Source of the DNA: Pelecanus crispus
Lineage: Eukaryota; Chordata; Aves; Pelecaniformes; Pelecanidae
Direction: 5' to 3'
Assembly (NCBI RefSeq): GCF_030463565.1
Contig: NC_134676.1
Coordinates: 27,777,228-27,841,227 of the forward strand
DNA: 64,000 bases
Part shown: one piece after another, positions 47,126-58,600 of the stretch
How positions within the stretch are numbered: the first letter of the stretch is position 1
Layout of the letters: each line of letters opens with the position of its first letter
The notes under the pieces: generated by a model
What the model was told of the DNA's origin: nothing
Seen by the model: only the letters and a program-made list of their open reading frames with translations
The model's database searches: none
Position numbers and translations under genes: made by a program

Positions 47126-47283
47126 TCAGATACCAGGAAAGCAGAATTCCTCAATGCTGTTCTCCTTTCTGTTTTCTGTTTCCTGCAGATCAAGTTGATG
47201 ATACTCAAATGTCACACGGTTGATGTGTTTGCCGCTGGAGACCATTCGCAGCACGGTATTGTCACAGCCAATCTTCATTTGGG
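47126..47283 (-). CDS. CRHBP: CRHBP exon 7, coding part and stop
   Basis: Two bases complete Ala271, then 51 codons and a TGA stop follow an AACTAG acceptor. It contains the highly conserved KIGCDNTVLRMVSSGKH stretch, Cys277 and Cys318. The last 20 residues are more divergent from mammals than the rest, but the final Cys is kept. Confidence 0.97.
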
Positions 47284-50200
47284 CTAGTTAGGGAAAAGGA
47301 GATATAGATGAGATATAAAGATACACTTACATGAGAGGGAAGGAAAAGAGATCTATAGTGCTGGGAATTACAAAGCACTAATACATACAATTTTGAAAAC
47401 AAGGCAATGTTGTTTGTATTAATGACCAGCCAGCGGTGGTATTGCTGACTAAATACCTCCTTTTGTATTAGTTTTACTTTACAACGGCTTGGGTATTTAA
47501 TCAAGTGTCATAACATTTACTCATGCAAATGCCACTCACTTCCCATCCACCCTCAGTCTCATGTTTGTATAGATAGACATGATGCAGAGGTCTGTACATG
47601 TTTGCATTTGGAAAGGTATGCTACTGTTATATGCGATGAGTGATGAGTAAGGGTAATGGCACCCTATCCTGGAGATATCAAAAGTTAACAACACTGAAAT
47701 GTTTCCTCTTAGAGGGATGAGTGGTTTAGTGCATAAGGAGGTTCTTCACAGTAACAAAGGCATGTGAGAGTCCCACCAAAACAAACTCAAATGGCAGTGC
47801 CCAGCATATGGACGCACTCTGGGGGAAATCAAGCATATCACTAACCACTGCTTTAGATGAACCATTTGAGTGGGGGTTTGGCAAAGCCTGTTTTATTTGG
47901 GGATCTTGGAGCACCGTCCTCATTGGAGGAGAAATCTGGTGGGTCATTGGGAGAGTGGGGGCTGCCATGATGGGATTTTCCTTCCTTCACACCACCAGGA
48001 AAGCAAATTTTAATCTCATTGCAGTGCTTGGTATTCACTCAGCACCACCATTTGCCAATTAAATCTTTAAACAGTGCCTGGACCATTAAGTTGTACTGTG
48101 ATGAAAGGCAAGGGAGGCCACAGGGGCAAAGTGCCAGGCACGTTCCTGCTCTTCAACCCTGCAGAAACGGCACTTCTCCAGTGCACCCATTCATACTCCC
48201 AAGGTACCACACATGTGTCACAGGGACCAGTCTGTCACATCACTGCAACACTTTGTACTCTGCTGTACTGAATATTAGGGAAGCGGGGAATTCCTATTTT
48301 TATGGGGAGAAAGAGGTCACAGACCTGGTATGATAGTGAAACAGGTTCAGAGCTCCTCCAGGGTTCAAAGCAAAGAGTGAGAGCTCTGAGGCTTTTGGGG
48401 TGTGTGTTACTCCTGCAGCAGAAAACGAGGCTTTGGAGACACTGAGCAAGTAAGAAAAAACTCCTTAACTGAAAATGTAACTGCTCTGCCTTAATTTGTT
48501 ATGAATTTCCAGGCTCATTTATCTGTTGACACTTTAATAATCATATGTGTCATAGGAAAAGCATTTTAAAAATATGTATAACTTAACCTTGTTATAATGA
48601 TTACTGCAGGGCAAGTGAAGGTGGTTGCGGGTGTGCTGTATCACACAGCCCAGCCACAGGCTTGAATAGCTCTAGCTGTCATGCTCTGCTACAATGTGAA
48701 TGTGAGATTCACCAGTCTAGCAGGAAATCCCAGTCTGAGAGGGGCTCTGCATGACTCCCTCTGGTTAATTATTTTATCATGTGGAGGTTAAGTGGAAGAA
48801 GGAGTTCTTACCAGACCCATGAAATGAGTGACAGAGATCAGCTAGTGGAAACATCTTGGATGGATCCAAGCCAGTTCCTCCTAGCAGCTCTACAAAATCT
48901 CCCACTCCTGCACAGCCTGCTGATGGTTTCTAAAAAGGCAGAGATTAAGAGTTATTTATCACTTATCTTCAAAAGGTTGCAGTTCTCTAGACATGATTGC
49001 AGCCAACTGTAGGTTTTAGAAGTCCTCTGTGCTCAAACCTGTGTGAAATCAGGCTGATCTCATCCTGAGCAACGCTACTTCAATTTGACATTAGTCAGTT
49101 AATTTCCTTAAGGGATTCCAAAGAAAGATCTAAGCAGGCTCTGAAAATTACTGACAAGTAGTTAAGGTGTTGATTCAGCTGCAGTTAGTGCAGATAAGCA
49201 ATCTGATTCTGGATGTTTAGACACATAATAAAACTAATACAGACATGGGCTGCGTGTGTGCCCACACTCAGCTGGCAGGCGGAAACTTAAGTTCCACTAT
49301 ACCATACTTATTCCTAAGCAATAAGTGTTGCTAAAATGTGATATTCTGGCAAAGTTTAACTAAATCAGGAATTAACCAAAAGAGTAGTTTTGTATGACGA
49401 CAATGGCTCACTGTATATTAGACCCACAAATACTCTTTTCCTGAAAATTAACGCTGCTTGCCAAAAACATCTTGCACAGACACCTTGTACACCTTTGGGC
49501 TGTCACCCATATGCTGCTATTTAAGTGCCCAATTTCTTTATCGTCCTGCTGCTGTTGTCCTTTTTTTCTGCCCACTGCTGAACATGTCAACTTGCTTGCC
49601 ATCTCTCAAAGCCTGCTTTGCTCAGACATTGGCAGTCCCCGTGAGGGACCTAGGCTTCCAGTCTCACTGGCAGCAGAAAACAAACTTTCTTGCTCCTATT
49701 CTTCTGGATATTTTGGAATTTGCACCTTCTTAGACCTCCCAGCACAGGGTGCCACCAATGGCTCTTGTCCTTGCCTGTCTGGTCATCACAAAGCACCAAA
49801 TGCTGTGACCAAACCCCAGCCCCATGCTGTGCATCAGAGCAGATGGAGCAGAAGGTGCTAGGCACACCGAGCAGGGAATCAGCTGTGAGCACATTTGTAT
49901 TTTCTCCACGCTAATACCTCCCTATCTAACTCATGTCTCCTTTCTCTGTTTAGAGTGGTTGCTGCTTTCATTAGTTTAAATAAAGACAGACAGTTCTCTG
50001 GGAGAGCACTCCTTTCTTTCTAATGACATTCTTACCCTTTGTAATGGCAAACAATATTTACATGCATTAATGGTAGTTTGCATAATTTGATTGCCTCTGC
50101 AACATTCCAGAGACAATAAAGACAGAGACAGACCCCGCTCTCATCTCTGAGGGGAAGCCAGAGCCCTTGGCACATGTGCACGTGGTCCAGAGCACACATG

Positions 50201-53200
50201 CCTTAGCAGCCAGTGCCACAGGCTATCCCCACTTCACCCCCTTCCCTCTCCCGTGCCCAGGAAATCTGCACATGGTAGTAATTTCTTAGGAAACAAACAA
50301 CTCACCTTTAAAAAGAGGCCATTTAAATGTCCCAGAATAAGATCAGATATTTTTATCACCACTGGATAGATTATGGAGAAGCTGCAGTTTCTGTGCTGAT
50401 GAGGAATGACCATGGTAAACCTTCCCGAGGGAGTCTGAGAGATGACATTGCAAGCTGGGGCATGGGGGAAGGTACAAGAGTTACTTGTGCAGTCATCACT
50501 GCATGTAGGAAAATTATGTACTTTCAGTACTAACAAAGAATGGATGATTTAATTACTGAGAGTTACAACCAGATGCTGAAAAATATGCATATGGCAATTT
50601 CTGGGGTTCTTGCATAGCGTTTTTTCCCTAACAATTCCCTGCCCATTGCTTACTGTGTAGCATGAGGTCTGGCAGAACTTGAGGGTGAAACAGTCAATGG
50701 GAGACCTCACACCCCAAAGCAGGGTCTCATGTTGTCAGGGGCTCATACTGTTTGCCAGTTTGAAGGAGGCTAAATATGGATGCAGGGCTTTTGTTTAGCT
50801 TTGACTGTTATTGCCTGATATTTCCAGCAAACCCCTGAGTCTTATTCTGCTCCTCTTAACTGGAGTTCCTTACACTGCAAAGCATCCCTTTGGAACTAGA
50901 GCAGGTTACATGCTGATTTTATCTTAAAGTTCAAACTTAACTGTTTAGGTAAGGGAGTATCTTATCATCTGCCTGTGCAACCCAAGGGATCCTCCACACA
51001 GCCCTGGAGGGCTGCAGCTGTTTCGGCAGACCAGTGAGGGACACAAGCCACCTTCAGCAGCTGCACACAATTATCACATCCACGGGCATGAAGCCACACC
51101 AGTGTGGAGACCCAGCTTGCAAGCTTATGTCTGAACAACTTGGAGTAAGGACAGGGCAGACGTGCCATCATCTTCATCCTTTGCATAGTGAAGTAGATAT
51201 ATCAGACTGGCCTGAACAATAGTTGTTAAATGTCCTGTCCCCTTTTGGAAAAAAAGATGCAAGTGACCATTATTTGTGCCTTGCCAGCTCACAGGCTTAG
51301 GGAAATAACTTGCAAATTGATCCTTGGGATAAGCTATCACTTACAACTATCACATAACTATTCAATACACTCATTTTTGGTGCTGAACTTTTTCAACTAT
51401 TTTTCCTCATTGTTCACCCAGATCTAGAAATTGCTGAGATTAAACTCTCTAGATTAATACTATTTGTTCTAGCTAAATGCATTGGAACATGACAATATTA
51501 GATTGGAAGAGATCTTTGAAAGAAAGAGCCTTCTGGTCCTGAATATTGAAGACATGCCTAAGTTATCTCTTATGCTTCACTTACTTTTTTTTTCTTCAGA
51601 CACACACTGAGCCTGAGTCAAATCCTCAGGCATGTGGGCATGTCTGGCTCCGCTGGCATTATTGGAGCCATGTCAGTGCAGCTAACGCCAGCGAGAGAAT
51701 TCAATGCAAACCAACACATTCATTTTGCTTCCTGCTCCAAACGTAAGCCCGTTTGATGGTATGAAAGGCAGACTTACGAAAGAGGTTGGCGTTTCTCTTG
51801 ACTGTGACAGTAAATCCATTGCCTGGCTGGTGAATGCTGAAGAAGATCATTGCCACATTCTGCGATGACCTGATGCTCCTCTGAATATTGCCACTTTCAC
51901 AAAAGTCTATGTATCTTTGGGAAGTGGGGAGGGGATGGTCGAAGGAACTGGGAAATTTCTCTCCTTTGAGTATCCAGCCATCAAATACCTACAGGGGTTC
52001 AATAGTTAAAAACAAGGGGTTTGCGAGTTGCTCTGTTAGCAGAGAACAGAAACATGAAGGATTACAGACACTGTTTTATTTTGACACCAGATGACCTGTT
52101 CAAAGCCACCAATTAAAACCAAAAATTATTTGTATTTATTGATATCCTAGTGTTTAACTAATTATTCAAACTTCAATCCCTATTTAGGACAGGGATACAT
52201 TTCAGTTTTAATGTTGTCTTTATTTGCTTCAGGTGACAAATTTGGTGACCTCTTTTTGAGGGAAGCAGTTCTTTTTGCTCCAACATCATCACATTTGCTT
52301 TTTTTTTTTTGTTTCTTACTATTGCAATTTCATTGTTACTAAGAGAAGTTTTTGACCAGCTTGATTTGGAAGCCACATGAAACATGTCACCCTCTCAAAC
52401 TCTGGGCATTAAGTCCATTGATCTGGCCTGTAATTTTCCACCATCCATGTTTTGCAACTTGTCATTAATGGGCCCAAGGGCCTTCCAGAGGTATTGAAAT
52501 ACAATAAAGCTTCAGGGAGGAATTATTGTCAGAGGTATTGCTCTCTCCTGTGTCTGTTCTTTCAGCTCATCCTAGCCACTAGAAAGCAGAACAAATGCTG
52601 CCTACTTGGCTGGACTGTAAGCAGCAACCTCTATAAATCTTGCCTTCACAACAAAAATAGCAACAATTTGCCCTCACCATCTTCAGGGAAATGTGTCAGA
52701 AACGTATCAACAGTAGAAATCTATATTAACACTAGCATAGCTGTGCTGTTGCCTGCCTTGCTGTTTCAATTCCCTTGTAGCCGCTCTCAGCTGGTAATTC
52801 CTTCTACATTCCATTCAATGCTTGAAAATCCAAGGACTGGATCCTGCCATTGCTTCAGTGAGTAATTGTAATGTGAGTATGAGTGGGAATTCCTTATGGA
52901 AAAGCTGCAGGATCAGTCTCTGGATTTGCCAGAACTGTAAATTTTCTGAAGTAATGAGATGTGGGTGTTCAAATTACACCAGGGAAAAGCTGCCTGTGTA
53001 AATACAAGAGTATAATGCAGAAACTGGGGGCCCCATGATCAAAGGAAGGAAGCCTCTATAAAGCCTCAAAGATCTCTTGGCATTTTTCTAGCCTCCGTAA
53101 GTGGCTGTAAGTCTAGGTACAAAATCCTTGGATCCACAAGAGGCTGAAATCAGCCTCCCTGTAGCAATGTGGGGGGAGATCCCAGCCAGGGGTACAGGGT

Positions 53201-55499
53201 GGAGGGACAGAATTCCCCAGAGTAAAGCAAGCAGGGGGACAGCATCTCTCCAAGAGATGGAGACAAGGAAAGGGCTGAAGGGCAGCTTTCCTCCTCCTTC
53301 TCCCTGGGGCTCAACTTACAAGCAGGCAGGATGGGGGCTGTGCTGTGCATGGCCACCGGCCACTGCAGCGCAAAGGGCAGAGTGCAAGGTGAAGGAAGCA
53401 GCCAGGGGCTGTTGAGCCTCCCCTTCTCTCCTGAACCAAGTTCAGATCTTGGTCAACACTTCTGCCTACCAGCAAAGTGCGCTGGTAGTTTTTTGATGCT
53501 GGAATATAAACGGCTCTGAGTCATGAACCTTTTTCTGTTCAGAGCCAACATCCTGAAAAGCCCTAGCGGGGCCATTTGAAAGAAAGCCTGCAATGATCCA
53601 CTCATTAATAAGCTGATGCTAAATGACCTGGGAATAGAGGCCCTGGAGCAGTTAACAGCCATTCAGATAGCCGTATCATCATCTGCAGGGCTCGTGTGAT
53701 TCACGGTGCAATGAGAAAACCCTCCTAACAGGGCTGAGGGGCTTGGCTTGTACTGGCCAAACTTTTCAGTCGGTCCCCCACGTATGGACACTCAGTAGGT
53801 GCGTTCCTGGAAAAGGTCAGAAGAGCTGGTGCTGGAGTTTGGAGAGGGATCCTCAGCCTGCACCTGACTTTGCTTAGGGGGGCGGTGATGGCGGGAGACA
53901 TACCCAAAGTGCATCAGGGAGGAGGAACAGCATTCCCAGACACAGCTGCTTTGTGAAAGCCAGTTCTGCACACTCAAACACATGCACACTCATGTGCCCA
54001 TGCATTCGCCTGCCCCTTCCATACGTAGCAAAAGTCTCACATGTCAGATGAGAGCAGGGAAGGGGAAGTGCAGCAGGACTTGCCAGCTTCTTACCTTCAG
54101 GAAATCTCCTTCTTGGCAGTCAATGTTTACAAAGTCGTAGTCTATTGTGATGAGCTCCTCGGGCTCCCCAATGAAGAAGGTCGCACAGTGCAGCTGCGGT
54201 TGCTCTGCAGTGAAGGTGAACTGCCCCTCTATACTCAGCATGTCGATGCACCCTGCAGAAACAGAGACACAGGGCTGCTGCCTCAGCCTGCTCTCCCCCA
54301 GACCCAGTGCCGGCTCCCATAGCACAGAGAGGGGGGGAGTGTGGAGAGACCCCCCCCCCCACTGATACCTGGCTGGCAGTGAAGAGTAGGAGACCCAGCT
54401 GAAGCAATTAGGACCCTGCTGAGCATCAGAGGATGAATAGTAACTCGCAGGTGTGAGCACAGGCATGCAATGCGGGGTGCAGGGGGCAATGACATGTCGA
54501 AGCATCTGAGCAGAAAACTCTGTGTGTGCGTGTATGTGCACAAACACCTCATTCCTTCAGATTTGTCTCTAATTGCAGCTTTTCCACCTGCCCCATTCCC
54601 TGAAGATATGACCCTGCCCAGGGACATGGGTGGACAATCCCCATCCTCCTCCCATTATTAGGCACCCTCAACTCTGAGCCCCAGCCTCTTTTCAGAGACC
54701 TGTTTCAATCCTTCTGCCTCAACCACAGTTTTTCTGAGATTTTAACACTTTATCCTTCTTCTCCCTGCTGTTGCAAAAAGCACCTGCAGCTCTGTCACTC
54801 CCAAACAGCCCCTTCTCTGCCCTGAGCTCCCCCCTGGACTGTCCCACCCACTGATGGTCCCCACCAGAGCACCAAAGAAACTTACGGAGTGACCGCCGGT
54901 AGATCTGCCCTGCAGACAGCTCTCGCTTCAGGTCTTCGCTGAGGAGTAGAAAGGGCTCATCTTCACCAGCATCCCTCACCTGGTGAAGGAAAGAGGGCAA
55001 GAAGAGGCTGGGGCAAAGTGAAATAGAGCCCCCTCCCTGCACCTATCAAGAACAGGCACCAGCAGATTAAATCCCTCCTCCAGAAACGGTGCAGCTGTGG
55101 AAGAGCTCAGTCAGAAAGCTGCCAACCTGCAGTAGAGGGGAACAAACCTGACACCTAAGAGGTGAGCCCAGCAGCTCAGTGCACAGCAAGTCTCTTAAAT
55201 CCTCAGCAAAAATGCAAGTTTGAGAAAAGGGATGATAAACAAATGGCAGGGGTGGGTGGGACTCTTGCATTAATGTTACCCAGGTGTAGGTTTAATGCAG
55301 CAGGAGTGGGAATAGGAGGGGAGAGAGGAAAAATGATGCTTAAAAGCTGGAAGTACAAGTTAGAAGACAGCAGCTAAAAGCACAGTAACACACTTTAGCT
55401 ACCAGCCCCATTGCTCACCTCTAGGTATCTGGTTTCCCCCTTGGAGGCTGCCAGGAAGATGAGAACGAAGTGGCATTGAAACTGGAAAGCAGATGGCAT
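47126..55499 (-). CDS. CRHBP: CRHBP, corticotropin-releasing hormone-binding protein (complete)
   Basis: Seven coding exons: 55499-55419, 54979-54886, 54252-54095, 51988-51778, 50454-50306, 48929-48812 and 47283-47126. All have GT/AG borders, with phases 0, 1, 0, 1, 0, 1. They join to 322 residues, exactly the human length. CRHBP is a secreted glycoprotein that binds and sequesters CRH and urocortin, dampening receptor activation in brain and pituitary. Residues 1 to about 23 form a signal peptide with a CHFVLIFLAA core. The mature part has ten cysteines (60, 81, 104, 141, 183, 205, 237, 264, 277, 318), which fit the five consecutive disulfides known for the family. The N-glycosylation site Asn204-Cys-Ser is kept. 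Arg56 and Asp62, reported as important for ligand binding in the human protein, are both present. The C-terminal tail (LDLQETENRKENSIEEFC) differs most from mammals. There are no frameshifts or stops, so the gene looks functional. Confidence 0.97.
48812..48929 (-). CDS. CRHBP: CRHBP exon 6
   Basis: Thirty-nine codons plus one base, from KPSAGCAGVGDFVELLGG to LCHSFHGS, with a TTTTAG acceptor and a CTG|GTAAGA donor. It is too short to stand out as a frame but is clear by similarity to the family. It holds Cys237 and Cys264. Confidence 0.96.
50306..50454 (-). CDS. CRHBP: CRHBP exon 5
   Basis: Two bases complete Pro182, then 49 codons follow from CNVISQTPSGRF to LNGLFLK, with a CCCCAG acceptor and an AAG|GTGAGT donor. 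It holds Cys183, Cys205 and the Asn204 glycosylation site within PHQHRNCSFSIIYPVV. Confidence 0.97.
51778..51988 (-). CDS. CRHBP: CRHBP exon 4
   Basis: Seventy codons plus one base, from VFDGWILKGEKFPSS to KRNANLF, with a CTGTAG acceptor and a TTC|GTAAGT donor. It carries Cys141 and the conserved SIRSSQNVAMIFF block. Confidence 0.97.
54095..54252 (-). CDS. CRHBP: CRHBP exon 3
   Basis: Two bases complete Arg59, then 52 codons follow from CIDMLSIEGQF to GDFLK, with a CTGCAG acceptor and an AAG|GTAAGA donor. It carries Cys60, Cys81, Cys104 and Asp62. An 11-C run lies about 100 bp upstream, in the intron. Confidence 0.96.
54886..54979 (-). CDS. CRHBP: CRHBP exon 2
   Basis: Thirty-one codons plus one base, from a CACCAG acceptor to a CC|GTAAGT donor. 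It encodes VRDAGEDEPFLLLSEDLKRE and then the GQIYRRSLR segment that holds Arg56. Confidence 0.94.
55419..55499 (-). CDS. CRHBP: CRHBP exon 1, coding part (signal peptide)
   Basis: Twenty-seven codons, MPSAFQFQCHF...RYLE, to a GAG|GTGAGC donor, phase 0. An A at -3 gives the ATG a favourable context. The ATG lies about 100 bp after the TATA box. Other in-frame ATGs exist further upstream but fall before the promoter core. Confidence 0.95.
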
Positions 55500-55559
55500 G
55501 CTGACACCTCCTCTGGCAGCCCTCCCTCTCTCCCCACAGCCAAGTTTCTCCTGGTCTGC

Positions 55560-55640
55560 GCTGGTAGGCAGGAGCCACTGGGGTATCTTGGAGAGACTCT
55601 TTTTATAGAGCTGTTGGGAGGGGAGGCACTTGGTCCCCGT
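55560..55640 (-). promoter_or_regulatory. CRHBP: CRHBP core promoter with TATA box
   Basis: On the minus strand the sequence reads CTCTATAAAAAG, with TATAAAA at 55607-55601. This is about 100 bp upstream of the ATG, which predicts a transcription start near 55570-55575 and a 5' UTR of about 75 nt. A TATA-containing promoter fits a regulated, tissue-restricted gene, in contrast to the CpG-island promoter of AGGF1. Confidence 0.7.
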
Positions 55641-58600
55641 ACTGATAGGGTAACCCATGGTAACTGAATTCCTCTCACAGTGACACAGTATGTGGGCATG
55701 ACAAGGGTCCAAATCGCAGCCACAGATTTCCAAGCCGGTCAAACTCCCCTTGCTGGCAGATGTCTTTTCTACTTATCTGTCTGGTGAAGCTGAAAAGCTC
55801 TGTGCAGCTGGGGAACTCACGCACTGTGTTTATTTCCAGTTACTCCAAAGTGAGGAACAAGGAGCATCCCTCCTTCCTCCTTTTCTCCTGCTCTCCTGTC
55901 CTGGGGCATTTCAGACCTGCGGTGTTCCTTGTCTCCCTCCTGCTGCTCCATGACATGTAGCTCTCCGCAGCCCCTGTGCCAGGTGCTTCCTACCAGCCAG
56001 GAGTGGGTGGGTGCCCCTGCATCCTAGCCAGGCTTGCAGCCTGGGGCCAGTATCCCCCTGGGGCTGGGGGACCCACTGGCTTCCAGGTCTTGTGCCTGCA
56101 GCTGGGGCATAAGGGCTCTGCAGCAAGTACACAGGCAAAACCAAACAGCTCTCCCCCCCAGACATGGCTTTCATGAAGAAATTAGGAAAACTTGGGGTTC
56201 CCAAGTGCATATTTCCCACAGAAGACTTGATATTGCTCCATTCCTCATCCTCAAGGGAAACCTGAGAAAGGCCTTCAAAAGATGAACCTGGGAATGAAAA
56301 TTCAAAACTCTGCAGAGTAAAAATCAGGAACTCAGCAGAGATATTAGGTTTAGGGTATATGCTTGTTTTCACCTGACCCAGGTTGAACCATGAAGACTCT
56401 GTGCACAATAACTACCCTTTCGCTACCTCAGGCTTCTTGCTAATGTCTCCTGCTCTATGCTTCCCTGTCAAATTGTCACTTTGGTTCAGCAAAACTTAGA
56501 AATAATACTGTCCGGACTTGCAAAGCTTTAAGTTTGCTGCTTCTGATTTCATTGTTAGGGCTTGTGGACAGAAACATTTGCTTGCTGTTTCACCCAACTT
56601 GTTGGTTGAACAACAAATAAATAAATCTTATTCTGTCTGTACACCTGTGGCTCTGACTTTATTATGCTGTAATTCTTGTTCTTATGGTTTACTTTAATGT
56701 AAACTATAATATTGCTCCATATCTACATGGCATTTCTGTGAATTTGCCACAATATGTGTGGGCTTCAAGAGCACAAAAATACTAAGGAAATGGAAAACAT
56801 TATTTTTGAAGTTTGACATCAAGTTATTCAAAGGTTTTTAAAATTGCTTTGGGGAACTGAGTAGTTAATTACTGCATGAACCAAGACTGAATTAATTCAC
56901 CTTCATGTACTTGCCTTCAATTGTTTAAATACTGTGATTTTAGGCAAGGATTATCAGAAGCACCAAGGGAGTTCGGAATCTGAAATCCATTGAAGTTTTT
57001 GGGAATTACAAGTTCTGTTGGAAAACTGCAAGGTTTAGTCCTAACTTGCATTAGAGGATGGCTGGGAGGTTAATCAGAGTGGTGAGAGGTGCCCTGGAGA
57101 CCACTGGATCCTGAGGGACGAGGAGGGGCTGCAGGGGAGCCCAGCCTCATTTGCTTTTCTTATCACATGTTCACTCTCTGAACAGATGAAGAAAGTTGGG
57201 ATTACAGCATGACCTCTCCACTCCCCATCTTTGAGGCAATTTGCAGAACCTGGTGCCAGTTCTGACTGGGGTGTCCTGGTTTGTCCTGCTGGTCCCCAAC
57301 CTAGACCTCTGATGCTAAGACCTTGAATGTCTTCAGTAAAGGATAGAGGTTATTTGATTTTGTGAGAATTCGATGAGTTACTGAAGATTTGGTTAAATTC
57401 AGCTCCAAAAATGAGTGAAGGACAAATTACAGTATGACTGTCTTAAACCAGCTGTCAGGTGATCTACTTAGAAAAAAACATACCAGCAGTGATGTCAACA
57501 TATTTTAGACTCTTGCCCATGAATAGCTGAGGTCTGGGCTAGCATAGCATTTGCTGGTGGAGGTGCCCAGACAAGCAGGTAGGGGCTGGAGGAATCCCGG
57601 CAGGTGATGTGTGTGGACTGTCCTTCTCCAGCCAACAAGGTGAGGGGAGGGAGGTTAGGAGCCACCTCCTTGTCTGTTGCAATTTCTTACTCACATGGGA
57701 CCAACGGCAGCTTTGCGTTTCCTGTGCAACACCTGCAGGAGTTTGCTTTGAGGGTTACAAATATTCTGTGTAACACTAATGCAAAAGCTAAACTCAGATG
57801 CCCTTTGCTGTGGATGAGGAGCTTGGTTTTAACAGAGGCACTAAGGCAACCTGTCATCTACTGCGTATCATCTTCCGCTTTGCATTTCAGCTCGGGGCTC
57901 GGCAGGAGCTGATGAAGCATGATGACATCCTGCCCAGCCTCATCGCAAAACCTCCTAGTGCCTGGGGTAATTACCTGGCACTAATTCCTCAAACACAGGG
58001 CTGCCCTCATCCCCCAAACTCTTATATGCTTCCCTTTGTGCAGCTCTAATGCCTTTGGAAGGCAAGTATTTGGGGTGGGGATAGGGAACCACGGGCAGAG
58101 AGGTGCAGCTGCTGCTGCTGGTAGGGGCTCTGCCCTGCAGTGCCTCCACACCTGGCTTAGGTGGAGCCTGGGCAGATAGACACCCAAAGGGAACCAGTCC
58201 CGGGGAAAGGAGGGGGCTCATCTCCTAGCCCTACATCCTGACTGTCAAGAGGGTGACAGAGGATGGGGGACCACCTCCTAACTCAACAGTGCTGCCTCCT
58301 CACAGGGTATCACAGGTCCCCTTCCCCTCTGCATCTCCCTTTGCCCACTTCAGCGCTGCTTTTGTTTAAGGCCGCTGGCAGAGACTGAGCTCTTCAGGAG
58401 ATGAGACTGTGACTAACAAAGCAAAGAAAAATCAGCAGTTTAAACAGGGTTCAAAACATCCCTGCAGCATTTCAGAAGGGAAAAGCACCTTCAATGTGAT
58501 ACAAACCCTTGGGCAAATGAGGAGGGTGTCATTTTTCTTTCATGGGGTTGAGTCATATTAACACTTCGTAGGACAATTCTTTTTCTTAATATCAAATTAT

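Larger units (their letters stand above)
47284..55418 (-). other. CRHBP: CRHBP introns 1-6
   Basis: The introns are 54980-55418, 54253-54885, 51989-54094, 50455-51777, 48930-50305 and 47284-48811, giving sizes of about 0.4, 0.6, 2.1, 1.3, 1.4 and 1.5 kb. No transposable element was recognised in them. Intron 2 holds an 11-C run (54350-54360) and a G7 run near 54331. Intron 3 holds a candidate conserved block near 53520-53710. The frames within them are short and without recognisable domains. Confidence 0.8.

Noticed and set aside
54044..54547. 167-codon minus-strand frame as a separate gene
   Set aside because: Only the part at 54095-54252 is real, as CRHBP exon 3. The rest is intron read through in frame.
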